Source: UBA6183 sp943372215 (GTDB lineage Bacteria; Bacteroidota; Bacteroidia; UKL13-3). From it: a stretch of DNA of 64,000 nucleotides. Below, piece by piece: positions 7,878 to 16,071 of the stretch (positions are counted from its first letter, which is position 1; each line of letters starts with the position of its first letter). The notes below the pieces were generated by a model. It ran no database searches, was not told the origin of the DNA, and was given only the letters and a program-made list of their open reading frames with translations. A program made the position numbers and the translations under genes. The stretch covers positions 1 through 64,000 of the forward strand of contig CALRXU020000001.1 in NCBI GenBank assembly GCA_943372215.1. Direction: 5' to 3'.

Positions 7878-8375
7878 ATGACAACAATAAACAAACTACC
7901 CGAAAGCACTTACCTGGTACGTTTCCCAGATTGTGATCCGTTTAATCACCTGAACAATTCCAAATACATTGATTATTTTATCAATGCGCGTGAGGACCAT
8001 TTGAGAGATTTTTACCAGTTTGAAATTTACCAATTTACCCAACAAACAGGTACCAGTTGGGTGGTAGGGCAAAACCAAATTGCCTATTTTGCTCCAGCAA
8101 CGCTTATGGAAAATGTGGTTATCCAAACAACCGTATTAGAATGGAATAATTCAGATATTTTAGTTGAAATGCGCATGTGGGATAACAACAAAACACACTT
8201 AAAGGCCATACTGTGGACGCGATTTGTGCATATTGATATGAAGACACTTAAACGCATACACCACGCAACCGAATTAACAGAACGCTTTAAAATATTGGTA
8301 AATCCATTGGAGCAACCCCAAACTTTTGACCAACGGGCAATGGCCGTAAGAAGAAAAAAGGTTGAGGAGTTGTAA
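7878..8375 (+). CDS. Acyl-CoA thioesterase, hotdog fold (4HBT)
   Basis: 165 residues; the start is the ATG at 7878, 5 bp after the thiolase stop. The 4HBT motif is clear at residues 14-31 (RFPDCDPFNHLNNSKYID), where the Asp after F/C and the following loop form the active site of the YbgC-type thioesterases. The rest alternates strands as expected (SWVVGQNQIAYFAPATL, ILVEMRMWDN). It should hydrolyse a cytosolic acyl-CoA to free acid and CoA. Its place in the operon after DinB and thiolase suggests a short acyl-CoA salvage or detoxification unit under the TetR regulator. The chain-length preference is unknown. Confidence 0.85.
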   Translation: MTTINKLPESTYLVRFPDCDPFNHLNNSKYIDYFINAREDHLRDFYQFEIYQFTQQTGTSWVVGQNQIAYFAPATLMENVVIQTTVLEWNNSDILVEMRMWDNNKTHLKAILWTRFVHIDMKTLKRIHHATELTERFKILVNPLEQPQTFDQRAMAVRRKKVEEL

Positions 8376-8546
8376 CGTTTGTGGCCGCTCTTAATCCAAT
8401 TGTAAAATAGCTACATATTGCATTGAAGATAAATGCATTTTCTTTTATAGGAGAATGATAGTAATCAATAGTATTAACGGAAAAAGCAATTAGTTTTGTT
8501 AGAGAATAAATCAGTTTTCTTAAAACAACTGTTAAAACTAACCAAA

Positions 8547-9254
8547 ATGAAAATACCAACCATACACGGCTTTATTGATAGAAGAATACTGATTAATTTT
8601 ACTGCTGATGCTGAAGTGGTGGCTAAGATTATACCAGCTCCTTTTTCGCCAAAAGTATATAAAGGTAAAGCCATAGTAGGTATTTGTTTAATTCGGTTAA
8701 AAGAAATTAAACCTAAGGGGATTCCAGCATTTTTGGGTATTTCTTCTGAAAATGGTGCACACCGCATTGCAGTAGAATGGGATGAAAATGGCTTAAAAAA
8801 AGAAGGTGTTTATATTCCGCGTAGAGATACCTCATCAAAACTGAATGCACTACTGGGAGGACGGTTTTTTCCGGGGAAACACCATTTGGCCAATTTTAGT
8901 GTACAAGAGGAGGCGGGCCATTACCGTGTTAGCTTTGTTAGCTCCGATGATACTTACATTAAGATTGATGCCAAAGAGGTTGATTCACTTCATCCTGATT
9001 CTATATTTGATAGCATAGAAGAAGTATCAGGCTTTTTTGAGCAAGGTGCTGTAGGCTATTCTCCAAACAGAACGGGATTTGATGGGCTGAAATTAAACAC
9101 TTATAAATGGGAGGTAAAACCATTGCAAGTGTCAACCGTAAACTCCAGCTTTTTTGAAAATGAACAAATTTTTCCCAAAGGCTCTGTGCGTTTTGACAAT
9201 GCGCTGCTAATGACAAATATTGAGCATGAGTGGCATGGTTTAGCACAAAAGTAA
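8547..9254 (+). CDS. DUF2071 family protein (acetoacetate-decarboxylase-like fold)
   Basis: 235 residues. The ATG at 8547 is preferred over an upstream non-ATG start, because homologous proteins begin close to IPTIHGFIDRRILINF. Blocks typical of DUF2071/COG3361 are VVAKIIPAPFSPKVYKGKAIVGICLIRLKEIKPKG in pieces, AHRIAVEWDENG and GVYIPRRDTSS. The fold is related to acetoacetate decarboxylase, but the family lacks a demonstrated reaction. It is cytosolic with no signal peptide. It is separated from the thioesterase by about 170 bp and is followed by the methyltransferase in the same direction. Confidence 0.75.
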   Translation: MKIPTIHGFIDRRILINFTADAEVVAKIIPAPFSPKVYKGKAIVGICLIRLKEIKPKGIPAFLGISSENGAHRIAVEWDENGLKKEGVYIPRRDTSSKLNALLGGRFFPGKHHLANFSVQEEAGHYRVSFVSSDDTYIKIDAKEVDSLHPDSIFDSIEEVSGFFEQGAVGYSPNRTGFDGLKLNTYKWEVKPLQVSTVNSSFFENEQIFPKGSVRFDNALLMTNIEHEWHGLAQK

Positions 9255-9332
9255 GTATTGACTAAACTTATCCTTTTAGTAAGTTTGTGTAATCAGGTGC
9301 GAACAACATACACCAATTATATTGCAATAACT

Positions 9333-9968
9333 ATGGACAGTTACGACATTACTTTTAACGCTTGGAACAAAGCTGCTGAGGCTTATGAGCACAAGTTTAT
9401 GGAGTTGGAGTTGTACAACCACTCTTACGATACCTTTTGTTCGCAGCTGACAAAACCGAACGCTAATATTTTAGAAATAGGCTGTGGCCCTGGAAATATT
9501 TCCCGTTACCTATTGCAACAACGAACAGACTATCAAATTACGGCTACTGATGTTGCACCTGATATGTTGGCTCTGGCAAAAAAGAACAACCCAACAATCC
9601 AAATAATGCAGATGGATGCAAGAATGCTACATACTTTACCCAACAAATATGATGGCATTGTGGTTGGTTTTTGTTTGCCTTATTTATCACAAACAGATGC
9701 TGCAAAATTAATTAAGGACAGTGCGGCCTTGCTCAATGAAAACGGGGTACTTTATTTGAGTGCCATTGAAGGAGACAGCAGCCGCTCTGGGTTTGAAACA
9801 GGAAGCAAACCTGAGTTTAAGATGTATGTATATTATCATCAGGAAACAGCTTTGCGGCAACAATTAGAAAGCAACCAGTTTGAAGTAATAGCGGTAGAAA
9901 AAATTGCTTACCACAAAACCACTGAGATTATCGATACACATTTAATGATTATAGCACGCAAAAAATAA
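9333..9968 (+). CDS. SAM-dependent class I methyltransferase
   Basis: 211 residues from the ATG at 9333. Motif I for S-adenosylmethionine binding is NILEIGCGPGNISRYLL (residues about 46-62). It is followed by motif II (ITATDVAPDML), an acidic motif MQMDARML, and motif IV-like GIVVGFCLPYLS. The substrate cannot be told from the sequence. Upstream, TATATTG at 9318-9324 is close to a -7 element. The gene is followed by the strong bidirectional terminator at 9998-10040. Confidence 0.85.
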   Translation: MDSYDITFNAWNKAAEAYEHKFMELELYNHSYDTFCSQLTKPNANILEIGCGPGNISRYLLQQRTDYQITATDVAPDMLALAKKNNPTIQIMQMDARMLHTLPNKYDGIVVGFCLPYLSQTDAAKLIKDSAALLNENGVLYLSAIEGDSSRSGFETGSKPEFKMYVYYHQETALRQQLESNQFEVIAVEKIAYHKTTEIIDTHLMIIARKK

Positions 9969-9997
9969 GCTGCTACTAAATGCGTTATAACTCCTTA

Positions 9998-10040
9998 AAC
10001 GCGCGGAAGGCGGCAACAAAGTTGCCGCCTTCCGCGCGTT
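9998..10040. terminator. Perfect 20-bp hairpin between convergent genes
   Basis: The arms at 9998-10017 and 10021-10040 are perfectly complementary over 20 bp with a three-base AAA loop. The hairpin lies between the methyltransferase (plus) and the isomerase (minus) and can stop transcription from both sides, although a T tract is weak. The G+C-rich arms stand out from the surrounding DNA. Confidence 0.85.
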
Positions 10041-10058
10041 ATCATCTCTTTATCGTTA

Positions 10059-10670
10059 CTACTTATTCCTCAATTCTTCAAACACCTTAGCGGCATCAAA
10101 CTTTTTGGCCACCTTGCCTTTTCTAATAATTTTAATCTTGGTCATGTAGTCGCCTTGTTGTATGGCATTAACCACCTCTTGCCCGGTAATTACAAAACCA
10201 AAAATAGTGTGGCGGTTATCTAACCATGGCGTGGCCACATGGGTAATAAAAAACTGGCTTCCATTGGTGCCTGGGCCAGCATTGGCCATAGCCAAAATAC
10301 CTGGGCCAGTAAATTTATATTGAGGTACAAACTCATCCTTAAAATTGTATCCCGGTCCGCCACGTCCTGTTCCTTCTGGGTCGCCACCTTGTATCATAAA
10401 ATTGGCAATTACGCGGTGAAAACTTAGGCTATCAAAATAAGGTACACCCTCTTTTTTGGCGTTGTTCTTAATCTTACCCTCAGCCAATCCCACAAAATTA
10501 GCCACCGTAAGTGGCACACTGTCCAAAGCCAATTTAATTAAAATGGTGCCACGCGTAGTTTGCATTTCTGCATATAATCCATCAGCCAACTTGGGCTTTT
10601 TAGGTTTTTTAGCTTCTGCTCCGCCAATAGCTACAAACACTATGGCACATAATACCAGTAATTTTTTCAT
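10059..10670 (-). CDS. Cyclophilin-type peptidyl-prolyl cis-trans isomerase, exported
   Basis: 203 residues from the start ATG at 10670. A signal peptide (MKKLLVLCAIVFVAIGGAEA) is followed by a lysine-rich KKPKKPK stretch. The cyclophilin core shows VPLTVANFVGLAEG, FDSLSFHRVIANFMIQGGDP with the catalytic Arg, GPGILAMANAGPGTNGSQFFIT, and WLDNRHTIFGFV. It assists folding of periplasmic or outer-membrane proteins by proline isomerisation. All active-site residues are present. It lies 46 bp downstream of the UbiA-like gene on the same strand. Confidence 0.92.
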   Translation of the reverse strand: MKKLLVLCAIVFVAIGGAEAKKPKKPKLADGLYAEMQTTRGTILIKLALDSVPLTVANFVGLAEGKIKNNAKKEGVPYFDSLSFHRVIANFMIQGGDPEGTGRGGPGYNFKDEFVPQYKFTGPGILAMANAGPGTNGSQFFITHVATPWLDNRHTIFGFVITGQEVVNAIQQGDYMTKIKIIRKGKVAKKFDAAKVFEELRNK

Positions 10671-10716
10671 AAATACGTTGTTCAATAATAGTTTACCGCA
10701 AATCAACACAATAAGC

Positions 10717-11577
10717 TTAAAAAATCAAACTTAATACGGGCAACCAAAAAAGTAAATCAGCCAGTTTGCGGTATAACGCTTGTTGTTGCAGTTTTTCATT
10801 CCACAAATAAATCAACACATTACCAGCCAATATCATAAAATAAAGGCCAAGTAATAAAGGAGAGTACAAATGAATTTGCCACAACAGCATCATCAAAAAA
10901 GAAGCTGCGCCAAGGCTTACCCCGATAAAAATGAGTTTGCCTCTTGGTCTGCCAACGGCACGTATTAAGCTGGTATTGTTCATGCGCACATCCAGTGGAT
11001 ACTCAATTAATGAGCAAAGCAATAAATTTTGGTAGGCCAACAATAAAAACAACAGGTAATGATGCAATAAGACATCAAACAACATGCTGTTAAATAAGGC
11101 ATACAACGGAAAAATAAACAACGAAGTGGCGTAGATAAATGCTACACCAAACTCCTTGTTATTAAAAATATGTTTATGGGTTGGGTTTAATTTGGACAAT
11201 AACAAATGAATACCAGCCAACACAACCATGGTGGCGCCACATAAAAAAAGAGGCCAATTAAAATCAGTCCAAGTAAAGTACCCCATAGCTAAACACACTA
11301 AACCAATAATTACCCAAACCAACCATTGGTGCTGTTGAATAAACCGATGTGCGCTCCCCTCGCGGGTATTGGGATTGCGTTGAATATCTACCAAATGATC
11401 AAACAAATACACCAGCCAAGTGGCCAAAGGCAACACCACATACCAAGCTATTGGCGCGTTAATATGAAACACCTTGCCAATGGCCAATGCATTTATACTG
11501 ATACCAATAACCACATCTAAGCTGAGGTTACAAAATATTTGATAATATTGCAGCAATATGTTTCGTTTAACTGGCAT
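10717..11577 (-). CDS. Polytopic membrane protein of UbiA-prenyltransferase type
   Basis: 286 residues with about eight hydrophobic segments. Residues after the second segment read YLFDHLVDIQRN, an Asp-rich DxxxD pattern like the first prenyl-diphosphate site of UbiA enzymes. A second, weaker acidic site is EYPLDVRMN. The family is conserved in Bacteroidota without known substrate; the UbiA assignment is by motif pattern and topology. The ATG at 11577 is chosen because longer starts would run into the divergent gene. Even so the two start codons overlap in the word CATG at 11575-11578. Confidence 0.55.
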   Translation of the reverse strand: MPVKRNILLQYYQIFCNLSLDVVIGISINALAIGKVFHINAPIAWYVVLPLATWLVYLFDHLVDIQRNPNTREGSAHRFIQQHQWLVWVIIGLVCLAMGYFTWTDFNWPLFLCGATMVVLAGIHLLLSKLNPTHKHIFNNKEFGVAFIYATSLFIFPLYALFNSMLFDVLLHHYLLFLLLAYQNLLLCSLIEYPLDVRMNNTSLIRAVGRPRGKLIFIGVSLGAASFLMMLLWQIHLYSPLLLGLYFMILAGNVLIYLWNEKLQQQALYRKLADLLFWLPVLSLIF

Positions 11578-12103
11578 GCGTTTAAACCTTTTCAAAGGTA
11601 CTATTAGTTTATTGTTGTGTGGGTTGCTTTTTTGCACACAGGCATCTGCGCAGGAAAAGGTTTACCGCGAACCTACAGGTACCAACAACTGGTATGTGGA
11701 GTTGGGTGGTGCAGCTTTGTTGTATTCGCTGAACTACGAAAAAATATTGTACAAAAGCACCAACTTGGGGTTTGTTGGGCGAGTAGGTGCAGCCTATGGC
11801 TTTGCTGACGGCTGGTTTTTAAATACCGTAAAACTAGACAAAGGCGCAGTTTATGCTCCTTTCACGGCTTCTATGCTATTGGGTAACCGGGAGCGCAAAG
11901 AAAAACTGGAAGTGGGATTCGGTTTTACTCTAATTAATACAGGGCCTACTTCACGGGAAATTATTCCTACAGCCGTTTTGGGATTTAGGGTAATTGAAAC
12001 CAATAAGGTGTGTTTCCGCATCAGCTATACCCCATTTATCAGAAACAATGAATACCAGGGTTGGTTTGGGGTGAGTTTTGGGCGTAATTTTTCTTTAAAA
12101 TAA
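11576..12103 (+). CDS. Exported outer-membrane beta-barrel-like protein
   Basis: 175 residues from the ATG at 11576. The N-terminus is a signal peptide (hydrophobic GTISLLLCGLLFCTQASA). The rest alternates aromatic and polar residues (WYVELGGAALLYSLNYEKI, LGFVGRVGAAYGF, VCFRISYTPF) and ends GWFGVSFGRNFSLK. A terminal aromatic or hydrophobic pattern like this is typical of small 8-stranded outer-membrane barrels. No named family is recognised. The start overlaps the start of the divergent UbiA-like gene, so its promoter must lie inside that gene's coding region or the assigned starts are slightly off. Confidence 0.6.
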   Translation: MRLNLFKGTISLLLCGLLFCTQASAQEKVYREPTGTNNWYVELGGAALLYSLNYEKILYKSTNLGFVGRVGAAYGFADGWFLNTVKLDKGAVYAPFTASMLLGNRERKEKLEVGFGFTLINTGPTSREIIPTAVLGFRVIETNKVCFRISYTPFIRNNEYQGWFGVSFGRNFSLK

Positions 12104-12155
12104 TTTCCCCACCTTGCTGTGCTTAACTCCTTAAACAAATCAGCACACAATTAGT

Positions 12156-12163
12156 TAATCTTG
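12156..12163 (+). promoter_or_regulatory. -7-like element 4 bp before recO
   Basis: TAATCTTG differs from TAnnTTTG at one base and ends 4 bp before the recO ATG at 12168. Transcription would start at or next to the ATG, so a leaderless or nearly leaderless mRNA is expected. Confidence 0.45.
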
Positions 12164-12167
12164 TGGG

Positions 12168-12899
12168 ATGCTTACCAAGTGCAGGGCCATTGTTATTAAA
12201 GTAATTAATTATAGCGAAACCAGCGTTATTGTAAAATGCTATACCAATACATTTGGCCTGCAATCATATATCATTAACGGGGTTCGCAAAAACAAAGGCA
12301 GTATCAGGCCATCCCAATTGTTGCCCCTTACCTTGCTTGAGTTGGAGGTTTATCACCAGCAAAACAAAACCCTGCAACGTATTAAAGAGTTAAAGTGTAC
12401 ACCTGCCCTTAAGCAGTTGCATTTTGATATGGTGAAAAGTGCCATTGGTTTATTCATGAGCGAGGTAATTTACCGAGGCATTAAAGAGGAAAACCAGGTG
12501 GATGAATCTTTATTTGACTTTTTGTTTAACACGGTGCAAATTGTAGATATGGAACAGGAAAGCCTAGCCAATTTTCCCATTTTATTTTTATTGCGACTTT
12601 CCCGCTTTTTAGGTTTTTACCCCAAGTATGAGGATGAGGTGGCCCAACCTGTTGCCTTTAACTTTAAGGATGGCTTTTTTGAACCCCATGTGGTGAATGA
12701 TCCTTTTCAAGCTGATTTAACCAGCAGCCGTTTGTTGTTGCAATTGTTATTGGCCGATGCGCAGGAGCAGCAACGCTTACAAATACCTGCGGCACACCGC
12801 AAACTTTTACTACAAGTATTGGTATTGTACTACAACCAACATGTAAATGGTTTTGGCAACATGCGCAGCCACGATATTTTAAGTGTGGTGATGGAATAA
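12168..12899 (+). CDS. recO: DNA repair protein RecO
   Basis: 243 residues, the usual RecO length. The N-terminal OB fold is seen in RAIVIKVINYSETSVIVKCYT and GLQSYIINGVRKNKG, and the helical C-terminal part in VKSAIGLFMSEVIYRGIKEE and LRLSRFLGFYPKYED. RecO loads RecA onto SSB-covered single-stranded DNA together with RecR in the RecF pathway. As in many Bacteroidota, the four-Cys zinc knuckle of some RecO proteins is absent. It is apparently monocistronic, and the next gene begins 147 bp later. Confidence 0.92.
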   Translation: MLTKCRAIVIKVINYSETSVIVKCYTNTFGLQSYIINGVRKNKGSIRPSQLLPLTLLELEVYHQQNKTLQRIKELKCTPALKQLHFDMVKSAIGLFMSEVIYRGIKEENQVDESLFDFLFNTVQIVDMEQESLANFPILFLLRLSRFLGFYPKYEDEVAQPVAFNFKDGFFEPHVVNDPFQADLTSSRLLLQLLLADAQEQQRLQIPAAHRKLLLQVLVLYYNQHVNGFGNMRSHDILSVVME

Positions 12900-13000
12900 A
12901 CAACCTACTTTTTTCTATTTTTAAGATTACCTGTTCACTACTGACATTTTTTTATCGCTGAAAATCAAACAACTATAACTTATTTATGCATAAGCTTACA

Positions 13001-13026
13001 ATACATAATTTTCTTATGTATATTTG
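13001..13026. promoter_or_regulatory. PadR operator and -7 element
   Basis: The inverted repeat ATACATAA (13001-13008), five-base spacer, TTATGTAT (13014-13021) fits the ATGT/ACAT type of PadR sites. It overlaps the -7 element TATATTTG at 13019-13026. A further perfect palindrome TTATGCATAA lies at 12984-12993. The arrangement suggests autorepression of the PadR gene at 13047. Confidence 0.65.
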
Positions 13027-13046
13027 TCTTAGGTAATTTAAACAAC

Positions 13047-13382
13047 ATGTTGTATTCATCTGAATTAATTAAAGGCACTTTAAAAACCATCATCCTTAAA
13101 CTGCTTAAGGAAAATAAAAGAATGTATGGGTATGAAATTACCCAAACGGTGAAGGAACTTACCAACGGAAAAATACAACTGACTGAGGGGGCGTTGTACC
13201 CTTCTTTACATGCTTTGGAAGCAGAGGGCATTGTAACCACTGAAACGGAATATATAGGCAAAAGGGTGAGAAAATATTACACCTTAAGTGCAGCGGGAAA
13301 AACACATACCAAAGAGAAGATTAATGAGTTGGCTGACTTTATGGAAACCATGCGCTTTTTGTTGGATATTAAACCTGCTTAG
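13047..13382 (+). CDS. PadR-family transcriptional regulator
   Basis: 111 residues, all one winged helix: TLKTIILKLLKENKRMYGYEI, ELTNGKIQLTEGALYPSLHALEAEG with the TEGALYPSLH recognition helix, and a wing (ETEYIGKRVRKYYTL). A short C-terminal helix for dimerisation follows. PadR proteins commonly repress an adjacent membrane protein gene. Here the partner begins 5 bp after the stop, in the same operon, and an inverted repeat lies over the promoter. The start is ATG at 13047. Confidence 0.92.
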   Translation: MLYSSELIKGTLKTIILKLLKENKRMYGYEITQTVKELTNGKIQLTEGALYPSLHALEAEGIVTTETEYIGKRVRKYYTLSAAGKTHTKEKINELADFMETMRFLLDIKPA

Positions 13383-13387
13383 CCATT

Positions 13388-14524
13388 ATGTACAACTTAA
13401 GTGAAGCACAAATTGAGTTTATACTGGATGACATTAGACGTGATGGCATTGAGTTGGAGGACCTGCAGTTAAACCTCCTAGACCACATTTGTTGCATCAT
13501 TGAACAGGAGCTTGAAGCAAACGGAGACTTTGAGCACTTCTACCAACAAACCAAACGCAGGTTTTACAACCACCGCTTGGCAGAGTTAGAAGAAGAAACC
13601 TATTTACTCCTCACTTTTAAACATTATTACGCTATGAAAAAATTAATGATTGGAAGCGGCATTTTTGCTGCATCGGTATTTAGCCTTGGCATCTTTTTTA
13701 AATTTATGTACTGGCCAGGAGCTTCAATAATGATTGTTGTTGGTATTGTGTTGTTTAGTTTGCTTTTTTTACCCTTGTATTTTACCCTTAAAATAAAGGA
13801 GGAAAAAACCACCCGCGATAAAATATTGGTGGGGTTAACCTCTATTATTACCATTAGCATTAGCATGGCCGTATTGTTTAAAATCATGCATTGGCCGGGT
13901 GCCAATATGATGGGATTGCTTGCTGTGGGCTTATTGGGACTGGTGTTTTTACCACTGTATTTAATCACTGGTATACGCAATCCTGAAACCAAGGTAAACA
14001 CCATTGTATCATCTATTATGATTGTGGCTGGTTGTGGCCTTTTTTTATCGCTGGCACGCTCACCAAGAGCTACCCAAATACAAGAGGAAATGTTAACCAG
14101 TTATGTATGGCGCAACGAGCAATTGTTGCAACACGAAAAACAATTGACAAATGACAGCAACGGTATGCCTGAAGCAAAACAATTGATAACCTTGTGCGAA
14201 CAAATTAAAAGTGCCTTGCTACAGCAAGAAATTGGCGCGGGACATATTGATGCTGACTTTAAGCAAACCCAACACTTCATCGGCAATGGTATGGTGATTG
14301 ATTATTTTATGGAAGGTGGTGTACTGCAACCCCAATTACAAGAGTTAAAAGCATTGGTAAATACCTACAACCAACAGGTGCAACAGCAACATTTACCCAC
14401 CATACCAGAGCAGGCTATTACCTTGGATGTAACAGGCGAAACGGTTTCTGGGGCCATTAACAACCTGCAACAAATTACTTGGTTTGTTTTGTTAAACCAA
14501 CGGGAAGCATTGGCTAAAAACTAA
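13388..14524 (+). CDS. Membrane protein with duplicated GldL-like motif, PadR partner
   Basis: 378 residues. Residues 1-75 are helical and soluble, like prefix domains found on membrane proteins paired with PadR. Four to six hydrophobic segments follow. Two contain near-identical motifs: FFKFMYWPGASIMI with LLFLPLYF, and LFKIMHWPGANMMG with LVFLPLYL. The phrase FKIMHWPGA is also found in GldL, a T9SS and gliding motor membrane protein, but the protein here is not GldL. The remainder (about 225-378) is soluble with coiled-coil tendency. Function is unknown. The tight 5-bp spacing to the PadR gene suggests the regulator controls it. Confidence 0.6.
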   Translation: MYNLSEAQIEFILDDIRRDGIELEDLQLNLLDHICCIIEQELEANGDFEHFYQQTKRRFYNHRLAELEEETYLLLTFKHYYAMKKLMIGSGIFAASVFSLGIFFKFMYWPGASIMIVVGIVLFSLLFLPLYFTLKIKEEKTTRDKILVGLTSIITISISMAVLFKIMHWPGANMMGLLAVGLLGLVFLPLYLITGIRNPETKVNTIVSSIMIVAGCGLFLSLARSPRATQIQEEMLTSYVWRNEQLLQHEKQLTNDSNGMPEAKQLITLCEQIKSALLQQEIGAGHIDADFKQTQHFIGNGMVIDYFMEGGVLQPQLQELKALVNTYNQQVQQQHLPTIPEQAITLDVTGETVSGAINNLQQITWFVLLNQREALAKN

Positions 14525-14952
14525 CCTAACCACAACTCCCCTGCTCAACACAACTTTTCATTGGTAAGTGGGGGATGTTGTTGGTTTTGTTATAAACAAT
14601 TCATTATTGTATTCCTTTTTCTGGGGCTTTGCCCCAAACCCCACATCCTTTTTTTCTTAGATAAAAAAAGGATGCAAAAAAATCAAGGCTGCTGACGTTT
14701 TTATTAAAGGCTACATATTGTTGTTCGCCACGCAATCACAGCCGCTTCGCTTCGTGATTGCTTACCAAACCCTACGCTCAACAACAATATTTGCCTTTTA
14801 CATAAAAACCTCAAATGCCGTTAGCAAAGATTAGGCGAAACGTCATCAGCGAATGAGTTTTCTTTAAACTGCTAAGAGTTTAGTATCACTGTAAAGAGCA
14901 TGCTAAGTTTCGCTGAAAATATAAATCTTACAATCAGAATTTACCATTCATA
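14525..14952. repeat. Non-coding gap with nested palindromes, MITE-like
   Basis: No gene is visible. Several inverted arms nest around one centre: GCTGCTGACGTTT at 14688-14700 against 14838-14850 (one mismatch); AAAGGC with GCCTTT; ATATTGTTGTT with AACAACAATAT; and GCAATCAC (14732-14739) with GTGATTGC (14754-14761). Upstream lie a GGGGC-TTT-GCCCC hairpin (14623-14635) and a perfect 12-bp hairpin (14644-14655 with 14663-14674), either of which may terminate the PadR operon. The nested foldback of about 160 bp resembles a miniature inverted-repeat element. Confidence 0.6.
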
Positions 14953-15870
14953 TTATTCTTTTGTTGGGGTTTTTCTGCCTTGGTATTTTTTTACCAGCCA
15001 CCACACCAATACAATCACCAACAACAGGGGCCAAATATTTACCGCCAGCAACAAACTTCCTACAATGCCGCCCCAGCCATTGCTAAATGCGGTTTTCAGC
15101 TTCTCCCAAAAATGTACTTCCTGAGGGGCTTTGTGCACATAGGGTTTCTCCGTAAACAAATACACGTTTATGGTGCTGTAGGTTACCTGATCGCTGAGGT
15201 AACGCAGGCGGCCTTCGGCACTTTCCATTTCTTCCTGCAAGGCCCTGATGTTTTCTTGTATGGCCATGAGGTCTTTTACGGAAGAAGCCCTGCTTAATAT
15301 TTCTTGGTAGCGTTTCAGGTATAACCTTTTATTGGCCAGGCGCAGTTGTAAATCTACATACTCCTCGGTTACATCACGTGTGGATATTCCTTTGCTGGTT
15401 ACTTCTCCCTCACCCCGCTCTATATCGTCTATTATCGCATCAAATGCAGCAGCAGGAATGCGGATGGTTAAATCATACACCGTGCGTTGCTCCGCATTGC
15501 TCAACTCTTCACGCTGGTAATACCCTCCATATTTTTTCACCAAATTATCTAGGTAGGTTTTGCCTGCGTTTAGGTGGTTGGTTTTAATGCCTAAGCGCCC
15601 ATCCTTAATCAGTTTTTGTTTGCTCACGGGTAAAGAAACAGCTACTTCGGGTTCTTCATTGTTTTTTATTTCAGGAGGGCTAAACTTAACTTGTTCTCCT
15701 GAGCCCGTTGCCTCTTCCTTTTGCAGTTCTGGTGGTAAAACAACGGCATCAACTGCCATCATATCCTGTAATTTTGCTACTTCTTCTACCTTACTTTCTG
15801 CCGCTGGTTTGTTGCAAGCCCATGCCAGCATACTGTATACTGCAAGGGCATAAATAAACATTCTTTTCAT
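14953..15870 (-). CDS. DUF4349 lipoprotein
   Basis: 305 residues from the ATG at 15870. The signal sequence ends in LAWAC, a lipobox with lipid-accepting Cys. After a 60-residue linker the DUF4349 domain shows KLIKDGRLGIKTNHLNAGK, YGGYYQREELS, LTIRIPAAAFDAII and the invariant-looking GEVTSKGISTRDVTEEYVDLQLRL in segments. A coiled coil follows (NIRALQEEMESAEGRL), then a transmembrane segment near the C-terminus (WGGIVGSLLLAVNIWPLLLVIVL) and a basic tail. It should sit in the inner membrane facing the periplasm. Function is unknown. The gene is monocistronic, with the MITE-like gap behind it. Confidence 0.85.
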   Translation of the reverse strand: MKRMFIYALAVYSMLAWACNKPAAESKVEEVAKLQDMMAVDAVVLPPELQKEEATGSGEQVKFSPPEIKNNEEPEVAVSLPVSKQKLIKDGRLGIKTNHLNAGKTYLDNLVKKYGGYYQREELSNAEQRTVYDLTIRIPAAAFDAIIDDIERGEGEVTSKGISTRDVTEEYVDLQLRLANKRLYLKRYQEILSRASSVKDLMAIQENIRALQEEMESAEGRLRYLSDQVTYSTINVYLFTEKPYVHKAPQEVHFWEKLKTAFSNGWGGIVGSLLLAVNIWPLLLVIVLVWWLVKKYQGRKTPTKE

Positions 15871-16014
15871 AAGTGGTTGATGATTTGGGTTGTAAGCACT
15901 TAACGCCTGGTACAAAAAACAGGTATGTTTGTTTCTGTCATCAATTGGTCATTCCTATTTGGTGCTTGATTTGCCCACAACTTACCCATTTGTATGGGGT
16001 GGCTGTAAAATGCA

Positions 16015-16045
16015 TTTGCACTTGATGCCAAAACCAGTATATTTG
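16015..16045 (+). promoter_or_regulatory. Canonical Bacteroidota promoter of the lipoprotein gene
   Basis: TTTG at 16015-16018, a 19-bp spacer, then TATATTTG at 16038-16045 matches the TTTG-N19-TAnnTTTG consensus of primary-sigma promoters in Bacteroidota. The ATG lies at 16072. Confidence 0.75.
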
Positions 16046-16071
16046 AGAGCATGCAATTTGATGCCTAAAAT

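Noticed and set aside
13388..14524. GldL of the gliding/T9SS motor
   Set aside because: It has the WPGA phrase twice but lacks GldL's size, its partner GldM and the usual gene order.
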